This document shows, in pieces, positions 8,223 through 16,356 of a stretch of 64,000 bases of DNA (position 1 is its first letter; the number at the start of each line of letters is the position of its first letter). The DNA comes from Phycisphaeraceae bacterium (lineage in GTDB: Bacteria; Planctomycetota; Phycisphaerae; Phycisphaerales; UBA1924). The position numbers were made by a program, and so were the translations under genes. Location: assembly GCA_021299385.1 (NCBI GenBank), contig JAJTGZ010000010.1:1-64000 (forward strand), given 5' to 3'. The notes below the pieces were generated by a model that did no database searches, was not told the DNA's origin, and was given only the letters and a program-made list of their open reading frames with translations.

Positions 8223-9725
8223 TCAACCCCCCTTGATCCCCGCGATCACGCCCTTGATCTTCCCGCGCACCTCGCGCACATCCTTGAACATGATGTTCTG
8301 CACCGCGATCGCGCTGGCGAGCCGGTCGGCCTCCTCCGCCGAGGCCAGGTCCTTGTCCTGGGCCCCCTTGGCCAAGAGGCAGACGCACAACTCGTACCGC
8401 AACTCCAGCCCCCCCGCGTCGTTGGGGTCGGCGTGGTTCTCCACGGCCTGGCGCAGCGTGCCGACGGCCTCGTCCATCCAACCGATCTGCTTGAAACACC
8501 GCGCCAGCGACGCCAGCGACTGCGCCTTGTACCGCCCGTCCCCCTTGCTCTGCTGCAACTGCGCGATCGCCTCCTCAAACCGACCGGCCAGGATGTACCG
8601 CTGCCCCAGGTCAAACTTCTTGGCCAGGTCCGTCGGATACGCCTGTACCGCACCTTGCAACTGCTCGATCTCCAACTCGAGTTGCTTGGCCTCCTGATCG
8701 AGGAACGCCGAGCGCACCGACGCATCGTCGGGGGCCGCGTCGAGCTTCTCCTTGAGTTTCTTGAGGCGCAACTGCCCCAACTTCACCCGCACCTCCCCGG
8801 CGACGTGCTTGAACCTGTACTCCTGCGTCTGCTCATACGCCCGCTCAGCCACGGCGATCGCCTGGTTCCAGTCCTCCACGCTCTTGCGCTCAAACAACGC
8901 CTGGATGTACGCCAAAATCGTCGGCTTGTCCGTCGGGCGGGCCTCATACTCACCCTTGGTGCGCTCGACGTTGCGGTCAAGCGTGCTAACGCTCTTGGTC
9001 AGACGCTCGTTCTCGTCGAGCTGCTTTTGCCGGTCTTGGTCGCGGATGTTCTTGCGGAAGCCCCCCTGCTGGTTGTTGTCCTCGTACCCACCCTTGCTCA
9101 TCGTCGCCATCGCCGCCAGGTCGCGCAGGTCGTTGGAGAGCTTGAAATCACCCGGGTCCAGGTTGAGCGCGCCCTGCCCGGCGTTGTTGGCATAGTCGTA
9201 CTGCTCGTTGGCGATGAAGACCTGCATCAGCCGAATAAACTGGTCCTTGCGCGGCTTGACCTCGTGCTCCTTGACAACCGCCAGCGCCCGCGGGGCCACC
9301 CACACGCTCACGTCCCGCAGCGACAGCTCCGCCACCCCCACAGCCGCCCGCACTGCCAGCTCACCATCACCCTGGCGGAACGACCAGTTCATGATCGCCG
9401 AGAGTGCCTTGAGCACCGGCCCGGGGCCATCGACGACCCCCTTGAGGTCCTTGGGCGTCTGCGTCAGCCCACTGGCGCGCACGCACTCGAAGTAGGCCTG
9501 CAACGCGGGGAGGTTGTTCGGGTCCAGCCGAAGCCCGCTCAGCCACAGGTGCAGGGCGTATGCGAACGAGCCGGTCTCTTGCTTGACGCGGGCCTGGACA
9601 AAGAAGATCTCGGCCTTGGCCGGGTCAAAGCCGCTCGGGGCGGTCTGTGCGGGCTTGCCGGCCGGGTCTTTGCCCCCACCACCTGCGCTGTCGCCAGTTT
9701 TCTTGCCAAAGAACGGGAAGGCCAA
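8223..9725 (-). CDS. TPR-repeat protein, function unknown
   Basis: A 500-residue soluble protein starting MAFPFFGKK, with no signal peptide or membrane helix. Helical-pair repeats are visible at the N-terminus (FFVQARVKQETGSFAYALHLW) and clearest at about 365-430 (LGQRYILAGRFEEAIAQL, then SLASLARCFKQIGWMDEAVG). The middle is rich in charged residues with a probable coiled coil (KQLDENERLTKSVSTLDRN). The start is TTG with AAGGAG seven to twelve bases upstream. It precedes pilM after a 236-base C-rich spacer, so it may be read with the pilus genes. A scaffolding role is the most that can be inferred. Confidence 0.75.
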   Translation of the reverse strand: MAFPFFGKKTGDSAGGGGKDPAGKPAQTAPSGFDPAKAEIFFVQARVKQETGSFAYALHLWLSGLRLDPNNLPALQAYFECVRASGLTQTPKDLKGVVDGPGPVLKALSAIMNWSFRQGDGELAVRAAVGVAELSLRDVSVWVAPRALAVVKEHEVKPRKDQFIRLMQVFIANEQYDYANNAGQGALNLDPGDFKLSNDLRDLAAMATMSKGGYEDNNQQGGFRKNIRDQDRQKQLDENERLTKSVSTLDRNVERTKGEYEARPTDKPTILAYIQALFERKSVEDWNQAIAVAERAYEQTQEYRFKHVAGEVRVKLGQLRLKKLKEKLDAAPDDASVRSAFLDQEAKQLELEIEQLQGAVQAYPTDLAKKFDLGQRYILAGRFEEAIAQLQQSKGDGRYKAQSLASLARCFKQIGWMDEAVGTLRQAVENHADPNDAGGLELRYELCVCLLAKGAQDKDLASAEEADRLASAIAVQNIMFKDVREVRGKIKGVIAGIKGG

Positions 9726-9832
9726 GCCAATCTCCTTGCATCAAGCACAACGGCACGCGCTGGCACCCACCGCCGGGGGCCGGGACGCGCAGGCCGATCG
9801 TAGCGACACCACACCCCGGCAACCGCACGCGC

Positions 9833-11620
9833 TCACGGCCTCTTGCCCCCCCAGACCCTGCTGAGCACCAGGGACAACTCCCGCTCGGGAGACTCCGTAA
9901 ACAACCGCTCCATCTCCGCAAGCCCGTCGGCCAGCCATGCCGGCTCGTCAAACTGGTATCCCAGGTAGGCCATCTGCAGCGCACCCTCGCGCGACACCGG
10001 CGAGCCTGGGTTCGAGGCCCACTGCTCGCGGATGGTCTCAACGATCTGCCCGGCACGGGACACGGGCATCACCAACGCCGCGTCAAACCGCACAGGGATC
10101 ATCTCCGGGTGGTCTGTCAGCAGCCGGCGCAGTTCCAGCCCAGAGGACAAGAACATCCCCGCCCCCAGCTGCGCATGCACGCGGCCGGCACGGGCAAACA
10201 GGTTCTCCCGCTGCCGCAGCAGCGCCTGGTCAAACGCCTGCTCAGCCGAGACAAACCTGCCCGCCGCGAGGAGCTCCTGCCCGAGCTTGATAAACCCATC
10301 GGCCGCCTGCTCGCGCGTCGCACCCGCGGGGACGAGCTGCTGCACGCGCACGCGCATCTGCTCGAGCGCCTGCACGCCACCAAAGTCAGGCAACTCTTCC
10401 AGTTTGGGCACGCGTGGCTGCTGCCCGCCGGGTGCACCATCCCCCGCACCCGTTGCCCCACTGCCCGGGCCATTGGGAGTAGCAACCTTCGCCGGCGTCG
10501 TCATGCCTGGGGGCTGCCCGATCCCCACGGTGCCCGTCGGCATCGACTCGCCACGCAAGCGTGCCCGCAGCCGTTCTAGCGAGGCGTCGATCTCCTGGTC
10601 CGTCAACGGCTGCACCTTTGTCGGGTCCGGCTGCGCGCCGGGCCTGGGGGTCGTGGTGGCCGATGGAGATAGCCCGGGCGTCGCACGTGCTGAGTCGCGG
10701 AAGATCTGCAACAGGCCCTGCTGGCTCAGGCCACCATTGCCCACACTAGCTGGGCCGCCCACTTCTCCCGTCGGCTGGGTGGTCGGCGTGCCAGGACGAC
10801 CCGGCGCACCGGGTGTCCCAGGCCCACTGGGCAGCGGCATGGCACCCGGGCTTGCGGGGTTGGCAGGGTTGAACGCATCCCGCAGCCCCGGGCGGAGAGG
10901 CCGGCCGTCGGGGCCAATGCGGCCGCGGTCATCCTGAGGGTTCTTTGCCAAGTCCAGCCGATCACTCCCGGCACGTTTATCAATCGACTCGGTTACCAGA
11001 CCGCGCAGCGCACTGGCACGCACCGTCGAGGCACGCCCGTCCCGATCAATCGAGTACCCGATCAACTGATTCGACCGCCCATCCGCCCGGCTCTCGACCG
11101 CCCTGGGCGTGCGTGCCCGCACCGCTAGGTCCACCGGGTTCCTGGGCAGCACCGACCCAGGTGCCACCGTCATGCCGGCACCCAAATATGAACTGAACGC
11201 CGCCGTGCTCGCCGGGCGCACCGATGAGGAGGGCGCCTGCTGAGCGGCGAGCACCGAGATGCGCCAGTCCGCCGCGTCGCGGTTGAACCTATCGATCTGG
11301 CTGGTTCGGCTGGGAGTTTCGGTGTTGAGTTGATACCCCAGCGGCACACGCAGCGACCGCCCACCCGTCGCCTCGCCGGAGACGATCGCGTTGTTGTACC
11401 GGATCATCGCCTGGATATTGGAAGTCTGCGTGTTGATTCGCCCGAGCGTCGTCGAAAGCCCGGCGTCGAGCGCCCGACCCCCACCCAGGGGGTCGCGTGC
11501 CGGGTCCGTTGATGGTCGGTTGACCTGCCCGAGGCAGACGCCCGAGCATGTTGACCCCGCCAGCAATGCCAGCCAGAGACGCACACCCGAAAACGGACCA
11601 ACGAAAAATGTCGATTTCAT
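9833..11620 (-). CDS. exported TPR-containing protein, function unknown
   Basis: A 595-residue protein with a signal peptide (hydrophobic WLALLAGSTCSGVCLGQ near the N-terminus; the Cys before LGQ could also suggest a lipoprotein). The first 400 residues are Pro/Gly/Ala-rich and low in predicted structure, with a collagen-like stretch (GPGTPGAPGRPGTP). The C-terminal 160 residues carry TPR-like pairs (GFIKLGQELLAAGRFVSAEQAF, MAYLGYQFDEPAWL). It lies 107 bases upstream of the cytoplasmic TPR gene and reads in the same direction. Secretin-associated TPR proteins are common in pilus loci, but no specific assignment can be made. Confidence 0.72.
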   Translation of the reverse strand: MKSTFFVGPFSGVRLWLALLAGSTCSGVCLGQVNRPSTDPARDPLGGGRALDAGLSTTLGRINTQTSNIQAMIRYNNAIVSGEATGGRSLRVPLGYQLNTETPSRTSQIDRFNRDAADWRISVLAAQQAPSSSVRPASTAAFSSYLGAGMTVAPGSVLPRNPVDLAVRARTPRAVESRADGRSNQLIGYSIDRDGRASTVRASALRGLVTESIDKRAGSDRLDLAKNPQDDRGRIGPDGRPLRPGLRDAFNPANPASPGAMPLPSGPGTPGAPGRPGTPTTQPTGEVGGPASVGNGGLSQQGLLQIFRDSARATPGLSPSATTTPRPGAQPDPTKVQPLTDQEIDASLERLRARLRGESMPTGTVGIGQPPGMTTPAKVATPNGPGSGATGAGDGAPGGQQPRVPKLEELPDFGGVQALEQMRVRVQQLVPAGATREQAADGFIKLGQELLAAGRFVSAEQAFDQALLRQRENLFARAGRVHAQLGAGMFLSSGLELRRLLTDHPEMIPVRFDAALVMPVSRAGQIVETIREQWASNPGSPVSREGALQMAYLGYQFDEPAWLADGLAEMERLFTESPERELSLVLSRVWGGKRP

Positions 11621-11887
11621 GGCCTATCCCTCGCTATCAAGCACACGGGCGTACAGCACGCCCCTGCACAACTACTACGCCCCCGGCTGCCCGCGGGGTG
11701 CATCATTCATTAGGGTATCACCCGATCGCCCGACCTGCAGCACACTTGCCGAACCTGCCGGGGCCCCATGGCCCTAGCCTCGCCCCCACCCGGCCCCGGC
11801 GGATTGGGTCGGTTATCATGGACCCATCAGCCGGCCCGCTCCGTATCGACCGGCAGAGACTCCCCGTCCAGCAAAGCAGGTTCCCCT

Positions 11888-12730
11888 ATGGCCAAGATGT
11901 TCTACAGCGAAGAAGAAGCCGCCGCCAAACTCGGGATCACCACCGATGAACTCGAAAACCGCGCCAAGCGGGGCGAGCTCGAACGCCTCATGAACCTCAA
12001 CAAGCCCGTCTACAAGGTCGTCCAGATCGACATGCTCGCCGGCGGCGGCGACGACGGGGGCATCCCCCTGGCCGACTCAGGTTCCGACGACGCCATCTCC
12101 CTGGCCGACTCCTCCACAGGCCAACGCGGCACCGGCGAATCGACCAAAGAACGCTCGGGCATCTCCATCTTCGAGGCCGACGAACTCGAAGACACCACCG
12201 ACGGCAGCGCGCAAACCCAGATCACCGGCTCCATCGGGGGCGTTAAGGTCGGCGACTCCTCAGGCTCAGGCTCGGGCCTGCTCGACCTCACACGCGACAG
12301 CAAGGACGACACCGGCATCGGCGCAGGCATCCTCGGCGACACCTACGACCAGGACAGCCAGGACATCGCAGGCACACCCGTTGACGGCTCCCCGGCCATC
12401 CGCAACAGCGCCGGCAACGGCGCGCCCGCGATGTTCGAGGACGCGGGCGTCGCCTCCGACGTCGCCGAACCCGCAGGTGCGCAGGCAGGGGGCATGATGA
12501 TGGTCCCCGTCGAGTCGATCGACAAACTCTCCGGCCTCGTCGGCGGCCTCGCCTTGGGCATGAGCCTCGTGAGCCTCTTCTCCCTGGCCGTCGTCGCTAT
12601 GGCCGTCGGGGGCCTCACCGGTGGGCTGCTGGGCATCGTCGCGGGCAACTTCTTGGCCGTCGTCGGCGTCCTGGTCGTCCTCGTCGTCATCGCCGCCGTC
12701 GCGGGCATGTTCCTCGGCCGGAGCAAGTAA
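11888..12730 (+). CDS. planctomycete-conserved HTH / two-helix membrane protein
   Basis: 280 residues. The N-terminus (YSEEEAAAKLGITTDELENRAKRGEL) is a MerR/excisionase-like helix-turn-helix of about 45 residues ending in a Lys-Val-Val-Gln segment. A long acidic Ser/Asp/Gly linker follows, with stretches I remember from planctomycete relatives (SGISIFEADELED, GSGSGLLDLTR). Two C-terminal transmembrane helices (about 215-240 and 250-275) finish the protein. The start was set at the second in-frame ATG because the helix-turn-helix begins there. A DNA-binding-type domain tethered to the membrane by a disordered linker is seen directly; the function is unknown. Confidence 0.8.
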   Translation: MAKMFYSEEEAAAKLGITTDELENRAKRGELERLMNLNKPVYKVVQIDMLAGGGDDGGIPLADSGSDDAISLADSSTGQRGTGESTKERSGISIFEADELEDTTDGSAQTQITGSIGGVKVGDSSGSGSGLLDLTRDSKDDTGIGAGILGDTYDQDSQDIAGTPVDGSPAIRNSAGNGAPAMFEDAGVASDVAEPAGAQAGGMMMVPVESIDKLSGLVGGLALGMSLVSLFSLAVVAMAVGGLTGGLLGIVAGNFLAVVGVLVVLVVIAAVAGMFLGRSK

Positions 12731-12793
12731 ATTTCAGAACCCCTCCCCCAGAATGTTCACGCGGGCAGGGGCAGGGGTATGGGATCACCGGTG

Positions 12794-12814
12794 GTGCAGG
12801 CTTCCAGCCTGCAC
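12794..12814. repeat. short perfect dyad in the 3' spacer
   Basis: GTGCAGGC and its reverse complement GCCTGCAC flank a five-base loop. A related CTGGAAGCCTGCA string recurs near 34453 in another spacer, so this looks like a dispersed element rather than a gene-specific terminator. Confidence 0.5.
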
Positions 12815-12824
12815 GGCAAATACA

Positions 12825-12925
12825 TTTCACCACAGAGGCACCGAGAAATACAAATGCATTAGGTTTGTTTTTCTCAACCACCCCTGCATCTCTCTTCTCT
12901 GTGGCTCTGTGCCTCTGTGGTGAAA
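12825..12925. repeat. inverted repeat, 'CACAGAGGCAC' element
   Basis: Seventeen-base perfect arms, TTTCACCACAGAGGCAC and its reverse complement, enclose 67 bases. It fills the spacer between the convergent HTH/membrane and pseudopilin genes. Arms of this kind are frequent in environmental bacterial genomes (from memory). It could act as a bidirectional terminator. Confidence 0.65.
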
Positions 12926-12959
12926 CGCATATACACAGGTAAAACCTCAAACACAAAAC

Positions 12960-13679
12960 TCACGGCAACCCCTGTAACCAAGCCTCCACAGGCTCGGTGT
13001 ACCCACTCCCGCTCCCATCCAACCTCACGGCGTTGAACCGCTTGTGCCCCGCGTGCACACGCCCGACGCGCTGCCGCACGTGCTCGTCCAGCCGCCAGTC
13101 CAGCACGCTGGCCGTGCGCATCGCGGGCGTGTCCGGGATGCGGGCGCTGTCCAGCAGCAGCACCATCGCCGAGGGGTTGGCAACCAGGTCCATCCGTACG
13201 CTCACGGGCTGCTCGTCGTAGTCGTCCGGGTCTGCCGAGAACGGGTTTTTGTTATGCCCCGTCGCGTTGATGGCATAACTCCGCTGCACATCGGGCAACT
13301 CCACCCGCGTGCCCGGGCAGACCAGCGATGAGTTCACCCGCGAAACATAGATATCACTGGCCCCACCAGTCCGCCCCTGGCTCTCCATGACAACAAAGCA
13401 CCAGTTGGGCACTGAGCCATACGGCTGCCCGAGCGCCGGCGAACGCCCCTTGTTGTCGTTGGCGTACCCCAGGCAGATGGCGTAGTTCTGCCGCAGGTTC
13501 GCCGCGCACGCCACATCCCGCCCCGCCGCCCGCGCCCCGGCCAGCGCGGGGACGATCAACGCCACCAGCACCCCCACCACGGCGATGACAACCAGCAGCT
13601 CGACAAGCGTAAACGCCCATACCCCTCGGGCGTACGCCCGCCCTCGACCAACACCGCGCTGCACAGCCGCGCTGCCCAT
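12960..13679 (-). CDS. prepilin/pseudopilin-like protein (DUF1559/GspG type)
   Basis: 239 residues with a class III signal: a positively charged leader ending ARGVWA, followed by FTLVELLVVIAVVGVLVALI. Trp-Ala rather than Gly precedes the mature Phe, which is a small departure from the peptidase consensus. The body has the planctomycete pseudopilin pattern (ACAANLRQN and YANDNKG just after the stalk). A C-terminal HAGHKRFNAVRLDG resembles the H-x9-DG signature. The start is the last ATG before the leader. It stands alone, divergent from the cytochrome gene. It is probably exported through the pilus/type II machinery, with unknown function. Confidence 0.8.
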   Translation of the reverse strand: MGSAAVQRGVGRGRAYARGVWAFTLVELLVVIAVVGVLVALIVPALAGARAAGRDVACAANLRQNYAICLGYANDNKGRSPALGQPYGSVPNWCFVVMESQGRTGGASDIYVSRVNSSLVCPGTRVELPDVQRSYAINATGHNKNPFSADPDDYDEQPVSVRMDLVANPSAMVLLLDSARIPDTPAMRTASVLDWRLDEHVRQRVGRVHAGHKRFNAVRLDGSGSGYTEPVEAWLQGLP

Positions 13680-13707
13680 TATCAACCAATCTACCCTCAC
13701 CGAGCCT

Positions 13708-14328
13708 ATGCCCACACCCAGACTACGCCCAGCATTGTTGACCCTTGCCGTGGCTCTGGTCATCCCCGCGTGCGAACGGGCACCCGCCCCTGGCCCACTG
13801 CCCACACGCTGGGCCGCACCGCTGAAACTTGCGCCCCTGACCTTCTTCCAAGGGCACTGCGCAAACTGCCACGGCGCCTACGGCAAGGACTACGACCCCG
13901 ACTCCCCAACCAACACCGACGCCCCCAAACTCCAGCAGATGCTCCGGGAAATGGCCGCCGCCCACGCGGCTGAGACCCCGCTGGACGACAACGACCTGGC
14001 GGTCCAGAAATCCTTCCACCTCGCCGCCGTCGCAAGGCGCCCCTTCCTGGCCATCACCAACCACACCTGGCCCGAACCGGGTGAGATCACCGGCGAGGCC
14101 ACCCCCGGCTCGCAAGTCGAACTCATCAGCGCCCCCGCGCGGGTGAGCATCCCCCTGCACGGGCACACCTTTACCATCGACGCCAAAGCCCTGGCCCAGG
14201 TCCGCGCACAGGTAACCGACGAACAGTGGCTGCAAACAAAGATCGTCGCCACCAAGGGGAGCGTGCAGGCACGCATCACACTCGCAAGCGAAAACTTCTC
14301 GGCATCACCCGATGCACCCGGCCACTAA
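13708..14328 (+). CDS. c-type cytochrome lipoprotein
   Basis: 206 residues. The lipoprotein signal peptide ends LALAVALVIPAC, so the mature Cys is probably lipidated and the protein membrane-anchored in the periplasm. A single haem-binding CXXCH (CANCH, in FFQGHCANCHGAYG) lies near residue 50. A second half (VELISAPARVSIPLHGHTF) looks like a beta domain with no family I can name. It starts 28 bases from the divergent pseudopilin gene. The redox partner is not evident. Confidence 0.75.
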   Translation: MPTPRLRPALLTLAVALVIPACERAPAPGPLPTRWAAPLKLAPLTFFQGHCANCHGAYGKDYDPDSPTNTDAPKLQQMLREMAAAHAAETPLDDNDLAVQKSFHLAAVARRPFLAITNHTWPEPGEITGEATPGSQVELISAPARVSIPLHGHTFTIDAKALAQVRAQVTDEQWLQTKIVATKGSVQARITLASENFSASPDAPGH

Positions 14329-14343
14329 GAAACAATCACCCCC

Positions 14344-15483
14344 TCACCGCTGCTCGACAAGCACCGGCGCGCCCACGCGCTGGCCCCACGTCGCCGGCGC
14401 GTTGAGCCACCAGAGCACGCTCTCGCCGTCGGTAGCCAAGTCCCCCGGCATCGGCACGAGCAGTTCAACAAAATCCGCGCTCATCGACTCACCCGTGAGC
14501 ATGTGCAGCACCTTCTCTAGCGCCTCGGGCGTCCCCTGCACGCTGGCCGAGTACGCCGTCGGGGCGATCACCAGCGGAAGATGGGCCGGCACACCCGGTG
14601 CAACGTTGGGTGAACCCTTGCTCTCCTCGGCTACAAGCACCGGCTTGACCCGCACGCCCCGCGCGTGCGCCTCGGCCTGAGCCAAGCCGCCCGACGCGAC
14701 GCTCATCGCCACCTCGCCCATCTTGCTCAACGCGCACCATTCCATGTGCCTGTTCGCCTGGTTCTCTAGGCGTGCAACCGCCTGCTCGATGTTCGTCGCC
14801 CGCACGCGGATCAGCAGCCGGCCCTGGTGGGCCAACTCCAGCGCCCTGGCCGGCGCGATCACAGGCCGGGCGGGAGGAACATCTCCTTGCAGACCTGAAG
14901 AACGAGGGGTCGATCCACCCGCCAGCATTGTTCCTTGCGCACCCCCTGGCAACTCATCAGGCCCCAACTCAAGCATCTTCGGGTCCACCGGGTTGAGCAC
15001 CGGGGTGTTGTTCTTGAGGGCAAGCAGCCTCTGCTGGCGTGCCGACCGATCCCCCTGCCAAATCAGAAACCCACTGCCCACAACGACGGCCAGCACCGCC
15101 GCGACCGCCGTCAGCCTGAACCAAGCACGCTGGGCAATCGGCCTGCTGGGGCGCACGATGCGGACGATCTGCCCCGCCGCCGCGTCCGCCTCCCCACGCG
15201 CCAGCCCGACCAATGCCTCACGCTCGAGCTGGGCCTCGACGCGCTCAAGCAAATCCGCCGGGGGCTTGACCCCGACCAGCCCCGCCAACTCCGCACGGTC
15301 GGCACGCATCTGCGCGACCAACCCACCCAGCCGGGCGTCCCGCGCAATCGCCCCGCGCACAACCCCGGCACGTTCGGCCGGCATGGGCAACCCCTCGATC
15401 AGGGCCAGCAGATCACCCTCGCTCACGCCAAGGGGCAAAACCGGGTTGGATAGATCATCACTAGGCACAGGCCGCTCACTCAT
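14344..15483 (-). CDS. probable transmembrane anti-sigma factor
   Basis: 379 residues. About 120 cytoplasmic residues resemble an anti-sigma N-domain (LLALIEGLPMPAERAGVV ... LVAQMRADRAELAGLV). One transmembrane helix (LTAVAAVLAVVVGSGFLIW) and a periplasmic region of about 220 residues follow. The cytoplasmic part has no HxxxCxxC zinc motif. It starts 10 bases after the ECF sigma gene, the standard arrangement for a sigma/anti-sigma pair. The anti-sigma call rests mainly on position and topology. Confidence 0.7.
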   Translation of the reverse strand: MSERPVPSDDLSNPVLPLGVSEGDLLALIEGLPMPAERAGVVRGAIARDARLGGLVAQMRADRAELAGLVGVKPPADLLERVEAQLEREALVGLARGEADAAAGQIVRIVRPSRPIAQRAWFRLTAVAAVLAVVVGSGFLIWQGDRSARQQRLLALKNNTPVLNPVDPKMLELGPDELPGGAQGTMLAGGSTPRSSGLQGDVPPARPVIAPARALELAHQGRLLIRVRATNIEQAVARLENQANRHMEWCALSKMGEVAMSVASGGLAQAEAHARGVRVKPVLVAEESKGSPNVAPGVPAHLPLVIAPTAYSASVQGTPEALEKVLHMLTGESMSADFVELLVPMPGDLATDGESVLWWLNAPATWGQRVGAPVLVEQR

Positions 15484-15492
15484 ACAAACCGA

Positions 15493-16239
15493 TTAGACAT
15501 CCCGATCTCCACCCGACCGGCACAGCCGCTCATACGCCGAACGAAGCGCTGAGCGTGCCCTAAAGAGTCGGCTCTTGACCGTCCCAACGGGCACGCCGAG
15601 CACCTCGGCGATCTGCCCATAATCCATGTCGCGCACATCACGCAGGATCAACAACGCACGCTGCTCACCATCCAACTCCGCCAGTGCCTGCCCCATCTTG
15701 CCTCGGGCCTCCTCACGTTGGACGCCCGACCCCTCCCCAGGTTCCCGGCTCTGAAGCAACTCCGCAAACGTCCCCCCACCCCCAGACCGATCAGAACCCA
15801 AACCGCCACCAATACCCCCGGCAGGAGTATCCAGCGAGGCATGCCGGCGGTGCTGCTGCCCACGCTGCCAACTCAAGCAGACGTTCATCGTTACCCGCAC
15901 CATCCACGTGCTGAGCTTCGCCTGCCCGTTGAAACTCCCAAGCCCCTGGATGATCTTGACCATCGCGTCCTGCGCCAAATCCCCGGCTATCTCCCGCGCC
16001 CTCGGTCCCGTGCCCACCATTCTATAACATACACCATACAAACGGTCTTGATGCCGGTTGAGCAGGCGTTGCCACGCCCCGGGCTGCCCGGCCCTGATCT
16101 CGGCGACGAGTTGCAGGTCGTGCGCGTCGGCCGAGGGAGCCTCCGTCGGGCTGGGCCCCTGGGCGTCATCGCTCAGGCGTGGACCATCCTCGGGTTTGGC
16201 AGGGGGGCTGACCATCGGCTGGCGCATCCTATCGACCAC
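15493..16239 (-). CDS. ECF-type RNA polymerase sigma factor
   Basis: 248 residues, long for an ECF factor because of a Pro/Asp-rich N-tail of about 40 residues and a Gly/Ser-rich linker between domains. Region 2 contains LLNRHQDRLYGVCYRMVG and DLAQDAMVKIIQG. Region 4 has RDVRDMDYGQIAEVLGVPVGTVKSRLFRAR, a clear helix-turn-helix for the -35 element. The following gene is the likely membrane anti-sigma factor. The stimulus cannot be read from the sequence. Confidence 0.9.
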   Translation of the reverse strand: MVDRMRQPMVSPPAKPEDGPRLSDDAQGPSPTEAPSADAHDLQLVAEIRAGQPGAWQRLLNRHQDRLYGVCYRMVGTGPRAREIAGDLAQDAMVKIIQGLGSFNGQAKLSTWMVRVTMNVCLSWQRGQQHRRHASLDTPAGGIGGGLGSDRSGGGGTFAELLQSREPGEGSGVQREEARGKMGQALAELDGEQRALLILRDVRDMDYGQIAEVLGVPVGTVKSRLFRARSALRSAYERLCRSGGDRDV

Positions 16240-16291
16240 CCCTGGCCCGGGGGAGGCACGGGCCAGCAGGTCTGGCCTGCCCTAGCCGATA

Positions 16292-16328
16292 TGTAGCCTG
16301 CGCTACATTGTTCGTAGCGCAGGCTACA
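16292..16328 (+). promoter_or_regulatory. double palindromic operator of the metal ABC operon
   Basis: Two overlapping-type dyads, TGTAGC-CTGC-GCTACA (16292-16307) and GTAGC-GCAG-GCTAC (16314-16327). Their centres are 21 bases apart, about two helical turns, so dimers would bind the same DNA face. As a whole, TGTAGCCTGCGCTA and its reverse complement also form one 14-base inverted repeat. The shape (6-4-6 with GCTA/TAGC halves) resembles DtxR/MntR-family boxes. The substrate-binding gene starts 28 bases downstream. Confidence 0.72.
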
Positions 16329-16356
16329 ATCAGACTAATATCATAAGGCGATGCCC

